Shown in pieces: positions 18,518-28,022 of a stretch of DNA of 64,000 nucleotides; the stretch's first letter is position 1, and every line of letters begins with the position of its first letter. The notes below the pieces were generated by a model. That model was not told the DNA's origin, did no database searches, and worked only from the letters and a program-made list of their open reading frames with translations. The translations under genes and the position numbers were made by a program. This DNA is from RPQJ01 sp963732415. Its GTDB lineage: Bacteria; Pseudomonadota; Gammaproteobacteria; Steroidobacterales; Steroidobacteraceae. The stretch is taken from assembly GCA_963732415.1 (NCBI GenBank), contig CAVSZK010000019.1, positions 1 through 64,000 of the forward strand, in the 5' to 3' direction.

Positions 18518-19899
18518 ATGACCGTTACCACTGCAGAATCCCAACGCCTGCGCAATCCGTCGAGGCCAGCCGCTGCGACCATCGATCAGCTCTACGGGCT
18601 TGAATCTGGCGCGCTTGTGGTCCACGTTCAAGGCTCAGTCGGTGGGTTTCAAGCTCGCCTGCGTGTACCTCGTACTCGAGTACGTTCGACCGCAGAGCGT
18701 CTGGAAGGTTCTCGATTTCCTGCCCTGGACCCAGATCACGATCCTGATCGGGCTGTTCGCCGTGCTGTCCGAAATCGGCCGTCGCGGTCTCGTGAAGTCG
18801 CCGACCAATGCCCAGATCCTGGTCTACACGGCTATCGTCTGTGCCTCGGTGGTCACCGCCTACAGTCCAGCCTGGTCGCTTTCCCGCTGGGACATCTACC
18901 TGCCTTGGGTCGTGATCTATTTTTTCATCGTCAACGCGGTCGTGGGCCGCGTACGATTCCTGCTGTTCCTGATCCTGTTCCTGCTGTGCAGCTTCAAGAT
19001 GTCGCAGCATGGCTTCCGTACGTGGATGGGTTCAGGTTTCGGTTTCAAGTCCTGGGGTGTGACCGGAGCGCCTGGTTTCTTCCACAACTCTGGCGAAGTC
19101 GGCATCCAGATGTGCATCTTTCTGCCGATGGGGTTGATGTTCCTGATGGCGCTGTGGCCGCGTCTTTCCACGCTGAAGCGTGGCTTGGTCGCATTGCTGC
19201 CGATTACGGCTGCCGCGACCATCATCGCTGCGAATTCGCGTGGTGCGGTGCTCGGTGGCATCGCGGCACTCGCTTGGCTGGCACTGATCGGGCGCTCGAA
19301 AGTCAAGGCAGTCATTGGTTTCGCAGTCGGTGGCGGCGCTCGGTTGGCTCGTGGCGCCGTCAGCGCTTGATCGATCGATTCAGCGGGATGGGCACCGACG
19401 AGACGTCGCTGGCGCGACTCACCTATTGGCGCGACGGACTCGACATCATTCGCCACCATCCATTGCTCGGAATTGGTTTCGAAAACTGGGTGCCGTATTA
19501 CTCGACACACTACAAGGGCCTGCGAGGACTACTACGTCGAGTGTCCAGGTCAGCCACAACATCCTGATCCAGGCCGCATCCGAGCTTGGAATTCTGGGGC
19601 TTGTGGCGTTTCTGGTCATGGTCGTCACGACCTTCGTGCTGAATGCACGCACCCGCAAGCTGGCTGCCGAAGCCGGCGACGATTTCCTGGTGCGCATGGC
19701 GCACGGATTCGACGCGGCGATGATCGGCTTCCTGGTCAGCGCCCAGTTCATCACCGTGCTGTACTACCCGTATTTCTGGGTCGGCATGCCGATGACGGTG
19801 ATGCTCTACACGGCCGCGCGCGAGGCGGCGGGCGTTCCGTTCACGTCTCGAGGAGCGGGTATCCAAAGGCCTCGATCTGGGGCCCAATCAGCGAATTGA
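18518..19899 (+). pseudogene. O-antigen ligase/Wzy-like polymerase, frameshifted
   Basis: A multi-pass membrane protein of the Wzy_C/O-antigen ligase type. From the ATG at 18518 the frame MTVTTAESQ runs to LYG; removing one base of a GGG at about 18597 continues into NLARLWSTFKAQ and many hydrophobic segments (WVVIYFFIVNAVVG, FLLFLILFLLCSF). The family motifs AANSRGAVLGGI, LLGIGFENW and SHNILIQAASELG follow, but the last two sit in other frames (breaks near 19.35 and 19.54 kb). It would join or polymerise repeat units at the periplasmic face of the inner membrane. The end overlaps the convergent sulfotransferase by about 59 bases in the present sequence, which may be an artefact of the indels. 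Confidence 0.7.
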
Positions 19900-20756
19900 T
19901 GGTCCGGATATCCTCGGGCGCGAGTCCCGCGATGCTCTCCGCATTCATGTCGCGGATCGGTTCGCGCCGCTCGTGCACGCTCCAGGTCTGCCCCTGCTGC
20001 GAGCTGCATCGTCTGCGGCAGTCCGACGAACTCGAGCACCTTGGCGATGGACTCGGCCGTTGAATTCACGAAGTCTTCGTAGCGCAGCCACATGAATCGC
20101 TCGAGGTGGGTAGCGTCTTCGGCCAGTACCTCGTTGGACCGCGCCCATTGACGTGCGCACATCTCGATCGGCCAACCGGCCTCCAGGTGCTGCGGGTCGG
20201 CCTTGCGGCGAATGCCGTCGATGACGGCGTAGGGGTTCCGCAGGATGCCGACGAAGTGAGCGTTCGGGAAGTTCGCCTGCAACCAGCGCGTGCGCGCCAT
20301 GTTGGCTGGAGTCTTCTCCAGCACCACGGGCGCCGTGCGCGGCAGGCGCATGGCCCATTCCTTGCGGATCCGCTGCACGTCGGGTCCTGTGCTGGTCTCG
20401 TCCATGCGGAAGAGATCTTCACGTCCCACCCACATGCGCGGCAGGCCGATCTTGTAGTCCAGCAGCAACTGGTCGGTCAGGTACTGGCCCTCGTCGGGCA
20501 GGGCGGCGATCTGCGGGTGCTCGCCCAGCACGTCGGCGATCAGCGTGGTGCCGGAGTTGTAGCAACCGACCAGGAACAGCCATCGGTCCGGGTTGGCGGG
20601 GCGGGTCAGCGTCACCCGCAGTTCTCGGTGTGCCCGCCGCGCGAATTCGTCCAGCAGCGGTAGCCAGCGGGTGCCTTTCATCCACATAGCATAACGGGCA
20701 CCGACCGCCTCTTTGTAGACCGGCTTCACAGCCCGGCCGCGGGGCTCGGGTATCAT
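19841..20756 (-). pseudogene. Sulfotransferase, frameshifted near C terminus
   Basis: RWLFLVGCYNSGTTLIADVL is the 5'-phosphosulfate loop and FVGILRNPYAVIDGIRRK the 3'-phosphate block of the Sulfotransfer_1/3 type; LRYEDFVNSTAESI is the conserved C-terminal patch. After AAGADLERA the frame must change (near 20.00 kb) to give SIAGLAPEDIRTINSLIG and end AFGYPLLET at the TGA at 19841. The start is uncertain: ATG codons at 20756, 20687 and 20681 are open. The one at 20756 shares its CATG with the ATG of the divergent flippase, so a start at 20687 is more economical. About 280-300 residues when corrected. Confidence 0.75.
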
Positions 20757-22266
20757 GCGGGCCACCCAGCCCCTCCCGGGAATCCCTAGCTTGGCAGAAG
20801 GTCTCCGCAAGACGCTCTCGCATTCGGTCGTGTACGGCTTTGGCGTGGGTGCGCAGAACATCGTCAGCCTTATCATGCTGCCGATCTACACGCGTTTTCT
20901 GACGCCTGCCGACTACGGCACGCTCGGCATGATGCAGATCATCATCGATATCGCCTCGGGTGTGTTCGGCATGCAGGTGGTGCAGGGGGTGTTCCGCAAC
21001 TATCACGCGGCCCGTACCCAGCAGGCCAAGGACACGGTAGTGGCCTCGGCGACCGCATACACCATCCTCTCGAAGCTGGTCGGTGTTTTCGCGCTGGTGG
21101 CGCTTTCCGGTCCTGCGGCCCGGCTGTTGTTCGGTTCCGACGACCTGCAGCGCTACATGGCCCTGTTCGCGGTGTCGCTGCTCACGACCTCGCTGTTCTT
21201 CATGCCTTTCCAGTACCTGCGGGTACTGGAAAAGCCCGCCGCGTTCGTGACGCTGAGCGTAATGAAGCTGTTGATCCAGCTAAGCCTCAACATTTATTTC
21301 GTGGTTCACCTGCGCATGGGCGTTCCGGGCGTCATCTGGGCCACGGTGCTGACCGGCCTAACGCTCGGTGGCGCCATGGCAACCTGGTTGTTGATCCGCA
21401 CCCGGTTTGCGGTCTCCCGGCACCAGATCAAGGATCTAATGGGGTTCAGTTGGCCGTTGGTGCTGACGGGCCTGGTGGCGCTTTACGTCAACTCCGGGTC
21501 GCGCTTCCTCATTTCGCGTGCTGCGGGCCTCTCCGAGGTCGGCCTGTTCATGCTGGCCAATCGACTGTCGGGAGTGATGGGGGCGACCATCTGGCGGCCG
21601 TTCAACCAGGCCTGGTCGTCGCAGCGCTTCAAGATGGTAGGAACCGAGGACGGCGCCAGCACCTACGCGCGTGGGTTCCTGATGGCATCGGTGGTGCTGG
21701 TGTATGCGGCCGTCGGGCTGTCGATATTCGCTCCCGAAGTGTTGCGGATAATGTCGCACCGGTCATTCTGGGGCGCGGCAACGCTGGTGCCGCTGCTGAC
21801 CTTGCAGAGCGTGATAATAACCGCGACGCGATTCAGCCGCTTCGGGCTGGTGATCGAGGGCAAGACGATCGAGTTCCTGAAGGCATCGCTGGTCAGCGCA
21901 ATTGCGGCCACTGCGGTCGGGCTGGTGCTGGCGCCCATGTGGGGCGCGATGGGCGTGGCCGTGGCGCTGGTGGTGTACGCGCTGGTCAATCTCTGGCAGC
22001 TCGAAGGCAAGACGCGCAGCAAGTTCGACGTGGACCTGCCATGGTCGAAGTTCTGGTCATTGCTCGGAGTGGGGGCGGTCGCCTACCTGTTGTCGCGATT
22101 AGCGCCGTCCGGGCTGTGGTCGTCGCTGGCGTTCAAAAGCGGCGTCTACGCCTGCTTCGTTGCCGTCGTGTATTGGTCGCCGATCGTCGGGCGTGCCGAG
22201 CGCCGAGCTGTTATGTGCCTTGCTCGAGACCTGTTCGGGCGGCTCCGGCTGAGGTCCAACGCCTGA
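20755..22266 (+). CDS. Wzx-type polysaccharide flippase
   Basis: A 503-residue polytopic membrane protein of the MOP/PST exporter family. The N-terminal region SVVYGFGVGAQNIVSLIMLPIYTRFLTPADYGTLG is typical: a helix ending in YTR-(F/Y)-L followed by the Tyr-Gly motif. Roughly 12-14 hydrophobic segments follow, including WPLVLTGLVALYVNSGSRF. It is predicted to flip undecaprenyl-linked EPS repeat units across the inner membrane for the neighbouring polymerase. It is intact although its neighbours on both sides are frameshifted. The ATG at 20755 may be too early; a TTG at 20791 directly before AEGLRKTLSHS is an alternative. Confidence 0.85.
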   Translation: MRATQPLPGIPSLAEGLRKTLSHSVVYGFGVGAQNIVSLIMLPIYTRFLTPADYGTLGMMQIIIDIASGVFGMQVVQGVFRNYHAARTQQAKDTVVASATAYTILSKLVGVFALVALSGPAARLLFGSDDLQRYMALFAVSLLTTSLFFMPFQYLRVLEKPAAFVTLSVMKLLIQLSLNIYFVVHLRMGVPGVIWATVLTGLTLGGAMATWLLIRTRFAVSRHQIKDLMGFSWPLVLTGLVALYVNSGSRFLISRAAGLSEVGLFMLANRLSGVMGATIWRPFNQAWSSQRFKMVGTEDGASTYARGFLMASVVLVYAAVGLSIFAPEVLRIMSHRSFWGAATLVPLLTLQSVIITATRFSRFGLVIEGKTIEFLKASLVSAIAATAVGLVLAPMWGAMGVAVALVVYALVNLWQLEGKTRSKFDVDLPWSKFWSLLGVGAVAYLLSRLAPSGLWSSLAFKSGVYACFVAVVYWSPIVGRAERRAVMCLARDLFGRLRLRSNA

Positions 22267-22284
22267 ACGGTTGGATTACCCTGG

Positions 22285-23437
22285 ATGACCAACATCGGAA
22301 GCCTGAGGCCGGTCGGAGATCGGATTCCGTACCCGGCAGCAGCGTCGCTGGTGGTTGATGAGCCGCTGGTGATCCCAGGCTATCGGTCCGAGTACCTGCA
22401 GAGCGGCACCGAGGCGCTGACGCTGGCCGTTCGCGCGGCGATCAGCCATTTGAGCGCCGATGGTCGCCGTCGCATGCTGCTGCCTGCCTACACCTGCCCG
22501 GACCTGGTGTCCGCGATCGTCCTGGCTGGCGGTGAGGCGGTTCTCGTGGACCTGGAGCGAGACCGTCCTTTCATGGATCGTTCAGGCGTAGAGGCGCAAC
22601 TCGCGCGTGGTGACGTTGCGGCAATCGTCGCTCCGCACTTCCTTGGCATGCCGGACGACATGGGCCGCTGGCGCGAACTGGCGACCGCAACCGGGGTCGT
22701 GCTGATCGAGGACAGCGCCCAGCTGTTTCCCGGCCCGTGCAGGGCACGCGCCGTCGGGCGATTTCGTGGTGTTGAGCTTCGGACGCGGCAAGCCGGTGAA
22801 TGCCGGCGGGGGCGGTGCGCTGCTGTCGCGAGACTCGTCCGGCGCTGCCGGTGGTTTCGGCTGGCCCGACATCGTGGCGCAGGCGGGAGCAGGGCTTAGG
22901 GGTGCATCTCGCGCACTGAAGCGCGTGGCGTTCAACCTCGCGATCCATCCGTCCGCGTACGGCCTGATGCGCCGGATGCCGGGTCTTGCGATCGGCGAAA
23001 CGCACTACCGCCCTGCCAGCGAGCCCATGGCCATGGACCTGTTCACTGCAAGGGTGCTTTGCAGCGCCACTGCGCGGGAACCTCGAGCGCCGAGCAGGGC
23101 GCAGCGTGAATTCGAGCAGGCCTTTCGCGGCTTGCCTGCGGGCTGGATCGACCTGCCACACTCGATCGTGCAAGGAGCAATTCCGCCTTTGCTCCGCTAC
23201 GCGCTGCTGGCGCCGGATCGCGCGGTGCGCGACCGCGTGCTCGGAAAGCTCGATCGATTCGGGGCCAGTCGGTTCTACGGCTGTGCTTTGCCGGACCTGC
23301 CCGGCATGCCGCCGGTCGAGTCGTCCGGGATCGACGAGGCCCGGCGCTTCGCGGATCGAGTGCTGACGCTGCCGGTACATTCGGACGTGGACGAACCCGC
23401 CATCAAGGCGATCGTCGCGGGCGTGCTCGGAGGCTGA
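22285..23437 (+). pseudogene. DegT/DnrJ-type aminotransferase, frameshifted
   Basis: The first frame (from the ATG at 22285) has the PLP-enzyme opening LQSGTEALTLAVRAA, LLPAYTCPDLVSAIV and the Asp-containing VVLIEDSAQLFPGP. The second frame, entered near 22.74 kb, continues SGDFVVLSFGRGKPVNAGGGGALL, where the Lys of GRGKP is the probable Schiff-base residue, and runs to a stop at 23437. Together they make a ~383-residue fold-type I aminotransferase of the kind that makes amino-sugars for lipopolysaccharide and EPS. A single indel repairs it. It starts 19 bases after the flippase gene and probably shares its transcript. Confidence 0.7.
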
Positions 23438-23467
23438 TTCCGGCGCCGGCTCCTACTCTGATCCCGG

Positions 23468-24784
23468 CTAAGCCCGGTGCTTTTCCAGCACGTCGAGGTA
23501 GATCCGGGCCAGCCTGCGGCCGAGCACCGGCATTGAATAGCGTTCCTCGACCCAGCGGCGCGCGGCGTTCTGCCACTCGGGCCAGCGCTCCGGGTGATCC
23601 AGCAGGGTCTCGACCTGGCGAGCCAGTGCCTCGGGATCTCGATCCGGCACCAGGAACGCGGAGCGACCGTCGTCGATGCACTCGGGAACGCCGCCGGTGC
23701 GGGTGGCGATGACCAGCTTGCCGCAGGCCTGCGCTTCCTGCAGCACCACGCCCTGCGTCTCCTCGTGGTAGCCGTCCTGGCTGCGTACGCTCGGCAGCAC
23801 GAACACATGCGCGGTCCGGTACTGCTCGCGAAGACCCGCATCGTCCACCTCGCCGTGGAACCGCACTGAATCCGTGATGCCAAGTTCCTGCGCCAGCTGC
23901 TCCAGCGCTGCGCGTATCGGCCCGATGCCCACGATGTTGTATTCGACGCTGCGTCCGCGTGCCTTCAGTTCGCGCACTGCGGCCAGCATGTGGCGATGAC
24001 CCTTGTCCTCGTGCAGGCGGCCGACGGTGAGCAGGCGCAGCGGCCCGGCCCCCGGATGGGGTTGTGGTTCGAACGGGAAGTCTTCGGGCGAAGTACCCTG
24101 GGGCAGTATCGCGATCCGTTCCTCGGGACAGCCGAACGACGCGAGCTGCCTGCGCGCGAATTCGGTGTTGACCAGCAGCAGGCTGGCCCGGCGGAAGACC
24201 TCGGCCTGCTTTTCCTGCGCCACGAGATTGACGCCGTGCGGCGGCAGGCCGTGGAAGGTCATGACCAGCGGCACGCGCCATGCATCGACCGCCGCCAGCA
24301 GGGGATAGGACATCTGCATCGAGTGCGAATGAATCAGCGAGATCCGCTCGAGTCCCAGCAGCGGCGCCAGCGCGATGTTCTTCACTCGCTGCCTCGTCCA
24401 GCCCTCTGCCTGCGAGCTGCCGGCCGCGACGTGTCGCAGGCCGCGACGGGTTCGTTGCGCCAGCGGCGCGTTTCCGGACAGTGCCGTTGCCAGCGACCTG
24501 AGCGGCGAGCGGACACCACTGATTCGCAGGTAGGTCGTGTGGTCGAGGAGCCGGTATTCGTCAACCGCGGCCTGGTAGGTCGTGCCCAGGCGCCCGAACG
24601 CGCAGATCTCGGCCTCGGCACCATTGCGCATGGACTCGACGATCCAGCTCAGCACCCAGGGTTGGGTACGGTTTGGAAACGTCGCGGCGCCGAACAGGAT
24701 TCGCAGTCCTTTCAGCGGCGTGTCTCGCGGCATGGATTGGGGCTGGCCCATGGAGCGTGCTTGCCTCGATCGGGGTGGCGACAT
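23468..24784 (-). CDS. GT4-type glycosyltransferase
   Basis: Up to 438 residues; the ATG at 24733 (MPRDTPLKGLRIL) gives a more typical N terminus. ILFGAATFPNRTQPW is the opening, IHSHSMQMSYPLL and LVMTFHGLPPHGV belong to the acceptor domain, and LLTVGRLHEDKGH opens the nucleotide-binding domain. ETQGVVLQEAQACGKLVIAT carries the E-x7-E motif. It resembles colanic-acid WcaL-like and other EPS glycosyltransferases. Intact, in contrast to the genes on either side. Convergent with the aminotransferase gene (30 bases between stops) and divergent from the next sulfotransferase. Confidence 0.85.
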   Translation of the reverse strand: MSPPRSRQARSMGQPQSMPRDTPLKGLRILFGAATFPNRTQPWVLSWIVESMRNGAEAEICAFGRLGTTYQAAVDEYRLLDHTTYLRISGVRSPLRSLATALSGNAPLAQRTRRGLRHVAAGSSQAEGWTRQRVKNIALAPLLGLERISLIHSHSMQMSYPLLAAVDAWRVPLVMTFHGLPPHGVNLVAQEKQAEVFRRASLLLVNTEFARRQLASFGCPEERIAILPQGTSPEDFPFEPQPHPGAGPLRLLTVGRLHEDKGHRHMLAAVRELKARGRSVEYNIVGIGPIRAALEQLAQELGITDSVRFHGEVDDAGLREQYRTAHVFVLPSVRSQDGYHEETQGVVLQEAQACGKLVIATRTGGVPECIDDGRSAFLVPDRDPEALARQVETLLDHPERWPEWQNAARRWVEERYSMPVLGRRLARIYLDVLEKHRA

Positions 24785-24890
24785 TGTCGATAGTCGGGCT
24801 AGGTTAAACTGCGCCGGGGATCACGCAATGCCCATGACCGATCCGGCAAATTGCCGGATGGCGGTTCGCTCCCGCATAAACCGAATTTTG

Positions 24891-25780
24891 ATGCCAGCAA
24901 CGCTCTCCGACCTGCCCGAGTCCCTGAAGCGCCCGCTGCGCAGCGGCTACGACGCCTGCGCGGCCCTGGTCGGCCGGGGGCGGCGTGTGCTCGGGCTGGC
25001 TCGCTGGCAGCACCTGCTGGTCTGCGGCTTCCCGCGCAGCGGCACGTCGCTGGTCTACAACATGTTGAGCGCGACGCTGCCCGGCTTCCGTTTCCTGGAG
25101 TTCGAGCAGGGCGCGGCCCACTGGATCGGCCGCCCCGGGTTCGTGGCCTCCAAGGCTCCGCTGGACGTGCTCGACGTGAGCCGCATCCTGTCGCGCAATC
25201 GCTTCGGCAAGGAACTGCTGGTGCTGGTGCCGCTGCGCGATGTGCGCGACGTGGTGACATCCATCCATCCCAAGCTGCCGGACCGCTATTTCATCGGCTA
25301 CGACCACAGCTGGTGGCCGCAGAAGGGCGGCTGGACGGAGTGGAAATACGATGCTGCCGGCGTGGGCGAGATCGCCGAGGCAATCCGCGGACTGGACAGC
25401 GCTGCTGGCGTTCGGGTGCTGACAGCTGCGCTACGAGGACCTGCTCGCGAACCCGGACGAAGGGCCAGGCGCGCATCGCCGCTGCGTTCGGCCTCGAGTT
25501 CCAGGGAAAGTTCGCCGATTACCATCGCTCCGCCGACAAGCTGCCGTATCGATACCAGGGATCGCATGCGGCCCGTGATCCCGGCCTGGTCCGGGAGGAC
25601 AAGCCCGTTGACCTTTCGCGCGCGGGCAAGTGGCGCAAGCCCGAGCACCGGGCACGCATCGTCGAGCAGTTCACGCAATTCCCGCAGCTCTTCGACCTGC
25701 TGGTCGAGCACGGATACGAGCCTGACCGGGGCTGGTTCGAGTCGCTGGTTGCCGGCGACGGACGTGTGGCTGCGCAATGA
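24891..25780 (+). pseudogene. Sulfotransferase, frameshifted
   Basis: VCGFPRSGTSLVYNMLS is a textbook PAPS 5'-phosphosulfate loop, and LLVLVPLRDVRDVVTSIH the 3'-phosphate block. Near 25.42 kb the frame changes to give LRYEDLLANPDE, and again near 25.47 kb to give GQARIAAAFGLEFQG, running to the stop at 25778-25780. The parts are in order and complete, making about 296 residues. Starts at 24828, 24834, 24858 and 24891 are in frame; I chose the last because it leaves a normal-length N terminus. The stop overlaps the following GNAT gene's ATG (ATGA), so the two are coupled. Confidence 0.75.
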
Positions 25781-26868
25781 ACGCGATCCGCATCGATGTG
25801 CAGGACGAAGCCCAATTTCTCGCGATGCGCGAGGAATGGTCGGAGCTGCTCGCGCGCTCGGATGCCGATCCGCTGTTCGGGTCCTGGGACTGGCTCGCCA
25901 CCTGGTGGCGGCACCATCGCGACGACTTCCGGCTCGAGGCGCGATTGCTGCTCGCGCATGACGGCGAGCGGCTGGTCGGCATCGCGCCGCTGCTGCTGCA
26001 TCGCGTCGTGCACCGCGGCCTGATCCCGGCGCGGCGCTGCGAGCTGATCGGAAACCTGTGGCGCACCAATTCCGCGGTGATGTCGGAGCGCACCGGGTTC
26101 ATCGTCGATTCGTCACGGCCCGATGTTCATCACGTGCTGGCCCGCGAAGTGCTGGCCAGCCAGGGCTGGAGCGATTTCATGCTGGTTTACGCGGACGTCG
26201 CGGGCCCGACCAGCCGCGCGTTGCTGTCGGCCGCGAACCATGCGGGTGCGTTTTCGCGGGTCGTGGACCCGCTGACCGCATACCACATCAGCCTCGACGG
26301 CGGCTTCGAGGCACTGCTGCCGCGGCTGTCATCGCGTGCGCGCCGGCGGCTGTTCAATGAGCGACGCAAGCTCGAGCAGCTTGGCGGCGCGTCGTGGGAG
26401 GCCGCTTGCGCCGCGACTGCGGATGAGTTCTGGACCGACCTTGACCGGGTGCACTCGGTGCGCTGGGGCTGGAGGGCAACGGCGGGGCGTCGCGGGCGGA
26501 TGTACCGCGATTTCTGCGACTCTCGCTGGGCTGCCGGCAGTCCGGTGTTGCGCCGGCTGCGGGTGGGCGGGCGTACGATCGCAGCGATGCACGGCTATCG
26601 CATCGGCGATCGCCTCTACGAGATCCAGAACGCAATCGAGTCCGGCTTCAGCAAGTCGATTTCGCCGGGCTACCTGCAGGCCGGCTACCTGCTGGAGGAG
26701 GCGGCTGCCAGTGGCGTTTCGGTCGTGGACCTGCTGGGCGGCCAGGGTCGCTCCACCGACTACAAGGCACAGCTGGGCTCGGCGGAGACACAACTCGGCT
26801 GCCTGCAGGTGGTGCGCGCGCCCTGGCTCAAGCTGTTCTACCAGGGCTATTCGCTGTTCAAGGGCTGA
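25777..26868 (+). CDS. GNAT/CelD-like acyltransferase
   Basis: A 363-residue protein with the layout of the CelD/BcsL group of GNAT-fold proteins: DPLFGSWDWLATWWRHH at about residues 29-45, LVGIAPLLLHRVV, a central basic stretch LSSRARRRLFNERRKLEQLG, and a C-terminal GNAT half with TIAAMHGYRIGDRLYEIQNA and SVVDLLGGQGRSTDYKAQLG. Members occur in cellulose and PEP-CTERM-associated EPS loci and are thought to acylate or aminoacylate the polymer or its precursors. The reaction is not established. Start is the ATG of an ATGA overlap with the sulfotransferase; no signal peptide, so cytoplasmic. Confidence 0.75.
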   Translation: MNAIRIDVQDEAQFLAMREEWSELLARSDADPLFGSWDWLATWWRHHRDDFRLEARLLLAHDGERLVGIAPLLLHRVVHRGLIPARRCELIGNLWRTNSAVMSERTGFIVDSSRPDVHHVLAREVLASQGWSDFMLVYADVAGPTSRALLSAANHAGAFSRVVDPLTAYHISLDGGFEALLPRLSSRARRRLFNERRKLEQLGGASWEAACAATADEFWTDLDRVHSVRWGWRATAGRRGRMYRDFCDSRWAAGSPVLRRLRVGGRTIAAMHGYRIGDRLYEIQNAIESGFSKSISPGYLQAGYLLEEAAASGVSVVDLLGGQGRSTDYKAQLGSAETQLGCLQVVRAPWLKLFYQGYSLFKG

Positions 26869-26897
26869 GCGAAGGCCTCACCCGGGTAACGACGCAC

Positions 26898-27962
26898 TCA
26901 CCAGGGCAGCGAGGGGCTGACCAGCGGGCCCAGTCGATTTGCGACCGCAAGCGGCAGCCGGCTCCAGGTGCCGGTCAGCAGGCGTCGCGAACGGCCGCCG
27001 ACGTCCGGGTCTGCGCCCTGTACAGGTGCCTTCGCCGGGGAAGCGGTCCACGTGGCCCAGTGCAACGGCACGGGCCGCGCGCCCCACTGCAGCTTGAACC
27101 GGTACGGTCCGCTGTCCACGGTCGAGCGTCCGAAGTCGAAGCGCGTGTGGCCGCTCTCGATCGCGTGGCGCAGCACCTCCCAGTACAGCGCCATGTTGAT
27201 CGATTTCGACTTCACGGCCGACAGGGTCGCCGCCCACGGAATCTCGAGCGTGCCGCGGTGGCTCACCAGGAAGGCGCCGGCCACCGGTGATCCGTCGAGA
27301 TCGAGGAGCAACACCCGGCACTGGTCTCCGCACTGTTCGAAAAGCGTCTCGAAGAAGGCTCGCGGGTATACGGGCGTGCCGAGGTCGCGCATCACCTCGG
27401 CAAAGACGCGGTAGAAATCGGGCACCAGTTCCGGGCCGCCGGTTCGTGCCAGCGGCTGCTCGCGCTGGGCACGCTTGACCTGCGAGCGCAGCTTGGAGCC
27501 GAGCGCCCGGCTGAGCGCCTCGACGTTGGCCGGAAGTTCAAGCAGCAGCGTCGCCTTGTCGTGGCGTACCGGCCAGTCCACCGGCGGCGGCGCCACCTCG
27601 CGGATTTCCAGGTGCCTGGCACCTGTTTCCCGGGCGAGGGTCCTGGCCTGGTCTAGCAGGGCCGCATGGATCGCCGGCGTGTCGGCGAGTGCGCCGCCGT
27701 AGTTGAAATAGGGCAGCGACGTCAGCCGGTGCCCGAAGATCAGACTGCGCTGGGCGACCAGCGGAAGCACCCCTGCGAGCGATCCGTCGGGGTGCCGCGC
27801 GGTGACGAAATGGGCCTGCTGCCCGAACAGCCGGGCAACGGCCAGCGGCCAGCGCGAGGCGTGATAGGCGGATGCCTGGGCGTGTGCGGCGACGTAGTCG
27901 TCCCATCCGTCTGGCGGTCGCCGGTGGTGCGTCTCAATCGCAATTGCAGTCGCAATCGACAT
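26898..27962 (-). CDS. FemAB-like protein of PEP-CTERM/EPS loci
   Basis: A 354-residue FemAB-type protein from the ATG at 27962; the open frame extends to 29138 but that part is antisense to the asparagine-synthase gene. SAYHASRWPLAVARLFGQ and FNYGGALAD are in the first GNAT half. A basic SKLRSQVKRAQRE stretch sits in the middle, and RFDFGRSTVDSGPYRFKLQWGA in the second. This layout matches the FemAB-related proteins described from exosortase/PEP-CTERM EPS loci. FemAB enzymes use aminoacyl-tRNA to add amino acids, so a peptide or amino-acid decoration of EPS is possible. Convergent with the GNAT gene and divergent from the next asparagine-synthase gene, with 60 bases between starts. Confidence 0.8.
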   Translation of the reverse strand: MSIATAIAIETHHRRPPDGWDDYVAAHAQASAYHASRWPLAVARLFGQQAHFVTARHPDGSLAGVLPLVAQRSLIFGHRLTSLPYFNYGGALADTPAIHAALLDQARTLARETGARHLEIREVAPPPVDWPVRHDKATLLLELPANVEALSRALGSKLRSQVKRAQREQPLARTGGPELVPDFYRVFAEVMRDLGTPVYPRAFFETLFEQCGDQCRVLLLDLDGSPVAGAFLVSHRGTLEIPWAATLSAVKSKSINMALYWEVLRHAIESGHTRFDFGRSTVDSGPYRFKLQWGARPVPLHWATWTASPAKAPVQGADPDVGGRSRRLLTGTWSRLPLAVANRLGPLVSPSLPW

Positions 27963-28022
27963 CTGTGCTGTGGGTCTCGCGTGGCTACGCGCGGATTCTA
28001 CGCGATACGCTATTCTGGCCCG

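Noticed and set aside
20754..20757. Overlapping divergent starts of the sulfotransferase and flippase sharing CATG (the same occurs at 9754-9757)
   Set aside because: Striking, but both pairs have plausible later starts on at least one side, so the overlap is probably a product of choosing the longest frame.
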